Shown piece after piece: positions 59,060 through 64,000 of a stretch of DNA of 64,000 nt (positions within the stretch are counted from its first letter, which is position 1; the number at the start of each line of letters is the position of its first letter). Source of the DNA: Akkermansia muciniphila (GTDB lineage Bacteria; Verrucomicrobiota; Verrucomicrobiia; Limisphaerales; SXTU01); contig CAMCFN010000008.1 in NCBI GenBank assembly GCA_945874145.1, positions 25,605 through 89,604 of the forward strand, in the 5' to 3' direction. The translations under genes and the position numbers were made by a program. The notes below the pieces were generated by a model. The model did not search any database and was not told the origin of the DNA. It worked only from the letters and a program-made list of their open reading frames with translations.

Positions 59060-60001
59060 ATGAGTAAAGAGTCCTATTTGAAAGCCCCGTGCGCCCATTG
59101 CAACGGGCGCATTTCATTCCCCGCCAGCGCGCGCGGAATGACCGTGGCCTGCCCCCATTGCGGTGGCCAAACCGTCCTTGATGCTGGGGCCGCCGCTGGC
59201 GAAGCAGTTCAAGCCGATCCGGTCGCCGAAGCGGCCCCGCCTGAGCCCGAACCCGCCGCCCCGCCTGAACCGGCCCGCCCCAAAGCCACACCAGTCGCCC
59301 GCCCCGCGGCAACCGCTCAAGGTGCCGGCGCGATCGGCAAGCCGTTGACAGCGGTGCAGCAAGCCGCCATCGCCGCCGCTCGGGCATCGGCCCGCAGCGG
59401 GGCATCGGCGGTCAGTCGTCCGGGAGCCAAGCCCGGCGACAAAAAACCAGCCGTCCTGAAACCCGCTTGGACTGATGAAGACGCAGGGGAAACGGACGCC
59501 AAACCGGTGCGCTGCGACTTCTGCGGCGCCAAGGTTCCGCGCGGCGAACCCCGTTGTCCCGATTGCGGCACCGTCGTGCTGGCCAAGGTCGAGGCCCCCG
59601 CGAAGCCAAATTGGTTTCGGCGAGTGGGTTACACTTTGGTGTTCCTGCTGGCCATCGGCGCGGCGGTCGAGTGGGGCAGATATTACATGTCGGTCCGGCC
59701 CAAGGTCGGCAAGGATGGCAAGCCGTTGAAGGAGGGCGTGGAGTTGTTGAATCACGCGATGCAGGCACAACCGGGCACCGCGCTGTTCTATGTCCGCGGC
59801 AACGTGACCAACCACTCGGACGTCGCTTATTTCTCTGTGAAGGTGGAGTGCGAACTGCTCGACAAAACCGGCGCGCCACTCGGCAAGGTGTCGGACACCC
59901 GCATGGTGCTCGACCCGCACAAGCTTTTCCCGTTCAGCGTCGCGGTGCTGGACCCCGACGCGAAAAGCTACACTAACATCACCGTCTCCGCGCAGCGTTG
60001 A
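59060..60001 (+). CDS. zinc-ribbon membrane protein
   Basis: A 313-residue protein. Zinc ribbon 1 (CAHC ... CPHC, residues about 11-34) and zinc ribbon 2 (CDFC ... CPDC, about 150-170) flank a Pro/Ala-rich linker. A transmembrane helix follows (YTLVFLLAIGAAVEWGRYY). The C-terminal domain (FYVRGNVTNHSDVAYFSVKV) is a beta-sandwich of the FxLYD type, predicted outside the membrane. Its role is unknown. The TGA overlaps the hemB ATG by one base. Confidence 0.75.
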   Translation: MSKESYLKAPCAHCNGRISFPASARGMTVACPHCGGQTVLDAGAAAGEAVQADPVAEAAPPEPEPAAPPEPARPKATPVARPAATAQGAGAIGKPLTAVQQAAIAAARASARSGASAVSRPGAKPGDKKPAVLKPAWTDEDAGETDAKPVRCDFCGAKVPRGEPRCPDCGTVVLAKVEAPAKPNWFRRVGYTLVFLLAIGAAVEWGRYYMSVRPKVGKDGKPLKEGVELLNHAMQAQPGTALFYVRGNVTNHSDVAYFSVKVECELLDKTGAPLGKVSDTRMVLDPHKLFPFSVAVLDPDAKSYTNITVSAQR

Positions 60002-61017
60002 TGCCCGGCGGCCACCCGCACCTGCCCATGACCGCCCCCGCTTTTCCCACCTACCGCCCGCGCCGCCTGCGCCAGTCGCCCGTGTTGCGCCGCATGGTGG
60101 CGGAAACCCAGTTGTCCGCCCAGCAGCTTGTGATGCCGCTCTTCGCCCGTCCCGGACGCAAGGAACGCCGCCCCATCGGTTCGATGCCGGGGGTGTGCCA
60201 ACTCAGCGTGGACGAAGTGTTGAAGGACGCGACCGCCGCCTTTGCTGCGGGTGTGCCGGCGGTGTTGCTCTTCGGGATCCCCGACATCAAGGATGAGAAA
60301 GCCTCCGGGGCTTACGCTCGCAATGGCATTGTGCAGCAAGCCGTCCGCGCGCTGAAAAAGGAGCTCCCCGAACTGCTGGTCATCACGGATGTCTGCCTCT
60401 GCGAATACATGAGCCACGGCCATTGTGGTATTGTGCATCGGGCAGCCGGGAAGATTCTGAATGACCCTAGCCTCAAACTGCTGGCCCGCACCGCCGTCAG
60501 CCATGCCGAGGCTGGGGCCGATGTGGTCGCCCCTAGTGACATGATGGACGGCCGGGTGCGGGCGATCCGCGCGGCGCTGGACGTGGGCGGCTTCACGGAC
60601 ACGCCCATCCTAGCCTACGCTGCCAAGTATGCGTCCGCTTTTTATGGTCCATTCCGCGAGGCAGCCGAATCCGCCCCGCAGTTCGGCGACCGCCGCAGCT
60701 ACCAGATGAACCCTGCCAACGCGGAGGAGGCGCTGCGCGAGGTGGCCTTGGACATTGCGGAAGGGGCGGACATGGTGATGGTCAAGCCCGCGCTCGCGTA
60801 TCTGGACATTCTGCACCGGGTGAAGACGACGTTTGGCTACCCCACGGCGGCCTACGCCGTCAGCGGCGAGTATTCGATGATCAAAGCCGCCGCAGCGAAA
60901 GGCTGGATTGACGAGCGCGCGGTCACGCTGGAAGCCCTGCTGGGAATGCGCCGAGCCGGGGCAGACATCCTCATCACCTACTCGGCGAAGGACGTGTGTG
61001 GCTGGCTGAAAGGCTGA
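60001..61017 (+). CDS. hemB: delta-aminolevulinic acid dehydratase
   Basis: A 338-residue porphobilinogen synthase, the second common step of haem synthesis. The zinc-binding segment DVCLCEYMSHGHCG has the cysteines of zinc-dependent HemB. The Schiff-base lysines lie in ILAYAAKYASAFYGPF and MVMVKPALAYLDI, and SDMMDGRVRAIR is conserved. ATG 60001 is used; MTAPAFPTYRP (ATG a few codons on) is an alternative start. Haem supply suits the several cytochromes in this window. Confidence 0.95.
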   Translation: MPGGHPHLPMTAPAFPTYRPRRLRQSPVLRRMVAETQLSAQQLVMPLFARPGRKERRPIGSMPGVCQLSVDEVLKDATAAFAAGVPAVLLFGIPDIKDEKASGAYARNGIVQQAVRALKKELPELLVITDVCLCEYMSHGHCGIVHRAAGKILNDPSLKLLARTAVSHAEAGADVVAPSDMMDGRVRAIRAALDVGGFTDTPILAYAAKYASAFYGPFREAAESAPQFGDRRSYQMNPANAEEALREVALDIAEGADMVMVKPALAYLDILHRVKTTFGYPTAAYAVSGEYSMIKAAAAKGWIDERAVTLEALLGMRRAGADILITYSAKDVCGWLKG

Positions 61018-61034
61018 AGGCTCTCTTGGCCGAC

Positions 61035-61550
61035 CTACTTATCGGCAAAGACCACGAACACCAGCACGGCGATAAACACCACCGCGAGGAGGATGCCAAT
61101 CCCGATGAACACCCATTTGGTGGTGTTGCTCTTCTTCTTGAACGGCGAGTTCTTGTCGAAAGTCGTGAGTTTCTGGGTGCCCTGCTCCAGTTCATTGAGC
61201 TTCACGCCCTGAGGCAGCACGGCCGTTTTGTCCAAAACCCTCTTGCCGGTGGCCCCGGTCGGTGCCGACGCCTCAAGTCGGGCCTCGATGGAACCGAAGC
61301 GGACGACCTGGCCGATGGGCAGCGCCATCTCTGTGACCTGCTCCCCATTGATGAAGGTGCCATTGGTCGAGTCGAGATCCTTGACGATCACGTCGTTGCC
61401 CTTGAGGAGGATTTCGCAGTGGTGACTGGAAACCGACGGTGCCGGAATCTGGAAATTGTTGTCCTCCAACCGTCCGACCGTGGAGCGATCCGTCTTCAAT
61501 TCGAAGGACCTGCCGGTGAATCCTTCGGTGAGTAGAACAAGTCGCGGCAT
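61035..61550 (-). CDS. FHA-domain membrane-anchored protein
   Basis: A 171-residue protein: an N-terminal FHA domain (VGRLEDNNFQIPAPSVSSHH with the Arg/Ser-His pair, and DLDSTNGTFING) binds phosphothreonine, a linker follows, and a single C-terminal helix (WVFIGIGILLAVVFIAVLVF) anchors it in the membrane with the FHA domain in the cytoplasm. The kinase partner is not in view. It is convergent with hemB. Confidence 0.88.
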   Translation of the reverse strand: MPRLVLLTEGFTGRSFELKTDRSTVGRLEDNNFQIPAPSVSSHHCEILLKGNDVIVKDLDSTNGTFINGEQVTEMALPIGQVVRFGSIEARLEASAPTGATGKRVLDKTAVLPQGVKLNELEQGTQKLTTFDKNSPFKKKSNTTKWVFIGIGILLAVVFIAVLVFVVFADK

Positions 61551-61715
61551 ACGTCGTTTGGTTTCGGCTGATTATTGTCAGGGCGAAATCCAAGTCAACC
61601 GGTTTCGGGTCCGCAGATTCCGTCCGCTCGCTTCAGAATCAGGGGTTTTCACCCTAGTTACAGCCCATTTCATTGGGGTCCGACACCCTGCATGCAGGAA
61701 TCCCCCAAGCCCGAA

Positions 61716-62837
61716 TCAGGGGATTCGCACCTCCACCAAAGTCCCATCCGCGGCCGTCCTCACAACGCAGAAGTCCGCCGGTTGCCCCGGCACGAGGTCA
61801 TCCCGCAATCCCATCAACTCCGCTGGGCGCTGGGAGAAGTGCGGCCAGACTTCGCGCCAGGACTTGCCCAGCATCTGCGCGGCGCGCGTGATGCCGTCAA
61901 TGGGCTTGAGCGCGGACCCGGCGAAGTTGGGCTTGCCCGGCTGGCGCACGATCTGGTCCGCGCCGACTTCCAGTTCGATGCTGCCAATCGTGTAACGGCC
62001 CGGTGGCGCGCCGGCGGCGGACATCGCGTCGGTCGTGTAGTAGATGCGCTCCGGCGGAAGGGCGCGGTGCATGTGCCGGAAAAGCATTGGTGAAACATGG
62101 TAGGTGTCGGGAATCAGGCTGGGCACCAGCCCAGGCGTGTCAAACACCCGCCAGAGAACGTTGTCGTGCCGGTCAAGCTGTTGCGGAATCCCATTCCCAA
62201 GGTGGGTGAAGCCACGGGCACCGGCCGCCACCGCCGCCTGCATCGTCTCAACCGGAGCATTCGTGTGGCCCAAGCTCACCACCATGCCCAGCGAGACTGC
62301 CAGGCGGATCGCCTCCAAGGCCCCGCCGCGCTCCGGGGCTACGGTGATCAACACCGGGTCGTTACCGGTGGCGGCGCGTAGCTCCCGGATGTCCGACTCG
62401 GTGGCGTCACGCATGACGGCGGGATTGTGCGCGCCTTTGAAACCGATCTCGGGCGACAGAAACGGGCCTTCAATGTGCCAGCCCGCCATGGCCGCGCGCA
62501 GCTCGGAGTTCGCGTCGCGCAGGGCCTTCGCCCGCCGCACGCGGGCCATGAGCTTGGGCCACTCGTCGGTGATGAGCGTGAAGAAGAAACGTCCGCAACC
62601 ATCCCGGCGCATCTGGCGCGCGGCGGAGAGCAGCAGCTCCTCGGTCAGATGATCGTCACGTTGGAAGTCCACCCCGCCGTAGCCGTTGATTTGAAGGTCG
62701 AACAGCGTTGGTGCGAGCCAAGTGTCGTCCGGCGCGGCGGCAGCGGGGGTGACTTCTGAAATGATGCCGTTGTTCCACGTCACGCGCAGCGCTTGGCCGT
62801 TGGCGAAGTGACGCCCGACAATTTCTCCGTGATGCAT
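61716..62837 (-). CDS. nagA: N-acetylglucosamine-6-phosphate deacetylase
   Basis: A 373-residue amidohydrolase. The N-terminal DLQINGYGGVDF has the Q-x-N form of the E. coli-type single-metal enzyme. Other ligands are in WHIEGPFLSPE, VSLGHTNAP and THLGNGIPQ, and the catalytic Asp is in TTDAMSAAG. It removes the acetyl group from GlcNAc-6-phosphate on the way to glycolysis or cell-wall recycling. Start ATG 62837. No nagB is adjacent; an AraC-type regulator lies immediately upstream on the same strand. Confidence 0.93.
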   Translation of the reverse strand: MHHGEIVGRHFANGQALRVTWNNGIISEVTPAAAAPDDTWLAPTLFDLQINGYGGVDFQRDDHLTEELLLSAARQMRRDGCGRFFFTLITDEWPKLMARVRRAKALRDANSELRAAMAGWHIEGPFLSPEIGFKGAHNPAVMRDATESDIRELRAATGNDPVLITVAPERGGALEAIRLAVSLGMVVSLGHTNAPVETMQAAVAAGARGFTHLGNGIPQQLDRHDNVLWRVFDTPGLVPSLIPDTYHVSPMLFRHMHRALPPERIYYTTDAMSAAGAPPGRYTIGSIELEVGADQIVRQPGKPNFAGSALKPIDGITRAAQMLGKSWREVWPHFSQRPAELMGLRDDLVPGQPADFCVVRTAADGTLVEVRIP

Positions 62838-62890
62838 GGCCGATTCCTAGCGCGGGCGACGGTGCGGAACGAGCAAAATTGCTCCGCGCC

Positions 62891-63766
62891 TCACGCCGGC
62901 TGGCCGCTCGCGCTTCTTTGCAACTGCCGGCGATACTCACGCGGCGTTTGCCGCGTGATTTCGCGGAAGCGGCGGTTGAAGTTGGGCAGGTTGCGGAAGC
63001 CGCAATCTAGCGCTACATCCGTCACCTTCCGGTTTTCATCGGCGAGCAGCCGGCACGCGCGCCCCACTCGCAGCTCGTTCACGTATTCTGGCAGCGTCTT
63101 GCCCGTCCGGAGCTTGAAGAAGCGGCTGAACGCGCCTGCGCTCAGGTGCGCCGCCCGCGCCACCGTGGTCCGGTCAATCTCACCGGTGAGGTGGGCGTGG
63201 ATGTGGGCGATGACCCGCTCCATCCGGCCCTGATCCTCGCTGGCCAGACTGGGCACGAAGCCCGCGCTGGCGATGGGCTCCAGCTCCCGCGAATGCGCCA
63301 GGGTTTCCAGCACCCCGAGCAGCTCCGTTATGCGTCTCAATCCCTTCGCCGTCGCGAGCCGGAGAACTCCCGCCGCCGCCATATCCCGGGTCTGGCCGGT
63401 GACGCGTAATCCTCGGCCCGCCCCCCGCAGCAGTCGCTTGACCGCCGCCGCCTCGGGGATTTCCAAGAAGTCCCGCCCCAGCGACGTGTCGAGGAACCGC
63501 ACGACGATGGCGTGGACCACCGTGCGTCCGCCTTCCGGGTCCTGCTGCCAGACGTGGGGGAGGTTCGAGCCGACCAGCACGAGGTCGCCGGGCGCGAGCG
63601 GCGTAATGTTGTCGCCCACCAGCCGGTAACCGGTGCTTTTGAGGACAAGGGTGATTTGGAACTCCGGGTGGAAGTGCCACGTCGCTCCGTAGCCCGGCCC
63701 ACGCACCTCCTCGCAGTGGAACGACTCCCACTGCCGCTGTGGCGTCTGCTCGAAGACCGGTTTCAC
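62891..63766 (-). CDS. AraC-family transcriptional regulator
   Basis: A 291-residue regulator starting at GTG 63766. The N-terminal cupin sensor has ATWHFHPEFQITLVLKSTG and LAPGDLVLVGSNLPHVW; the C-terminal double HTH has VARAAHLSAGAFSRFFKLRT and VTDVALDCGFRNLPNFNRRF. Upstream in-frame codons would run into the divergent oxidoreductase gene, so the GTG is preferred. It lies 53 bp upstream of nagA on the same strand and divergent from a Gfo/Idh gene, so a sugar signal controlling one or both is likely. Confidence 0.88.
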   Translation of the reverse strand: MKPVFEQTPQRQWESFHCEEVRGPGYGATWHFHPEFQITLVLKSTGYRLVGDNITPLAPGDLVLVGSNLPHVWQQDPEGGRTVVHAIVVRFLDTSLGRDFLEIPEAAAVKRLLRGAGRGLRVTGQTRDMAAAGVLRLATAKGLRRITELLGVLETLAHSRELEPIASAGFVPSLASEDQGRMERVIAHIHAHLTGEIDRTTVARAAHLSAGAFSRFFKLRTGKTLPEYVNELRVGRACRLLADENRKVTDVALDCGFRNLPNFNRRFREITRQTPREYRRQLQRSASGQPA

Positions 63767-63923
63767 GCGCGCACTGTAGCCGTCGCCGGGAGATGGCGGA
63801 AGGTGGAAGAACCTGACGACTTGGTGGGAGCATGTCCACCACCTCCCAAGCCTGGCACGGAAGTATCTGAACCCGTGACGAACGGCGGGGCATCTGGCAA
63901 CGTCTGCCGCAAACACTGCTCCC

Positions 63924-64000
63924 ATGGAACACACAATTAAAATCGCCCTCGTCGGCGCCGGCATGTTCGGCGGCGATGTCCACCTCCGCGCCTACGCCGA
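63924..64000 (+). CDS. Gfo/Idh/MocA oxidoreductase, 3' partial
   Basis: Only 25 codons are in the window: MEHTIKIALVGAGMFGGDVH, then LRAYA. The GAGMFG Rossmann motif fits an NAD(P)-dependent sugar oxidoreductase. It diverges from the AraC-type regulator across a 157-bp promoter region. Confidence 0.7.
   Translation, partial: MEHTIKIALVGAGMFGGDVHLRAYA

Overview
The window looks like a chromosomal segment of a free-living Verrucomicrobiota bacterium, probably of the Pedosphaera/Limisphaera type. The pointers are a high-GC backbone, a planctomycete/verrucomicrobial cytochrome-c/DUF1549/DUF1553 protein, two further PVC-type haem proteins, a DUF1080 lipoprotein, a SASA esterase, a TAT-exported Gfo/Idh oxidoreductase, a Minf_1886-family protein and many short palindromic repeats. 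Assignments come from reading translations and motifs; no database search was run. Few of the starts I inspected have a clear Shine-Dalgarno sequence.

Layout. 1-4467: TPR protein (cut by the window edge), HAD phosphatase, prfA, rpmE (promoter and terminator visible) and a DPM1-like glycosyltransferase. 4585-10651: the 1199-residue PSD1 protein, which carries four different repeat sequences in frame, then a minus-strand row of lipA, glutaredoxin, hicBA, a glutaredoxin fragment, a membrane protein and a cupin. 10792-17752: exported carbohydrate-related proteins. 17911-21176: NtrC-type regulator, UVR-motif protein, CPCC protein and M48 lipoprotein. 21331-26801: FAD oxidase, DUF2007, PIN-TRAM protein and MlaD/F/E lipid transporter. 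26936-30284: ychF, a small outer-membrane barrel and xylA.

30735-40067: tRNA-Phe(GAA) followed by a roughly 9.3-kb decayed genomic island. It holds an AlpA-like regulator, a frameshifted CHC2/Toprim primase, a DUF3987 protein, a small terminase-like protein, three toxin-antitoxin modules (two Phd/PIN, one HicAB), a chimeric beta-propeller ORF, a PAS ORF and two different integrase tails. A second tRNA 3' end marking the far attachment site was not found.

40067-64000: rhlE, lspA, an exported esterase, a cytochrome c protein, rhaB, bamD and lptE-like lipoproteins, the heptose genes gmhB and rfaE1, thiG, an FMN reductase, a 1030-residue PVC haem/propeller protein, a eukaryotic-type hisA, Minf_1886, a fused double M16 peptidase, hemB, an FHA membrane protein, nagA, an AraC regulator and the start of another Gfo/Idh oxidoreductase.

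Together the genes describe a Gram-negative carbohydrate degrader: xylose, rhamnose and N-acetylglucosamine entry enzymes, secreted esterases and haem dehydrogenases, and outer-membrane building functions (BamD, LptE, heptose, Mla). The most unusual layer is the repeat population: elements with two perfect hairpins inside a shared outer stem, one filling a convergent intergenic gap and one translated inside the PSD1 gene; a pair of 116-bp palindromic elements; and other repeats embedded in frame in PSD1 and rhaB.
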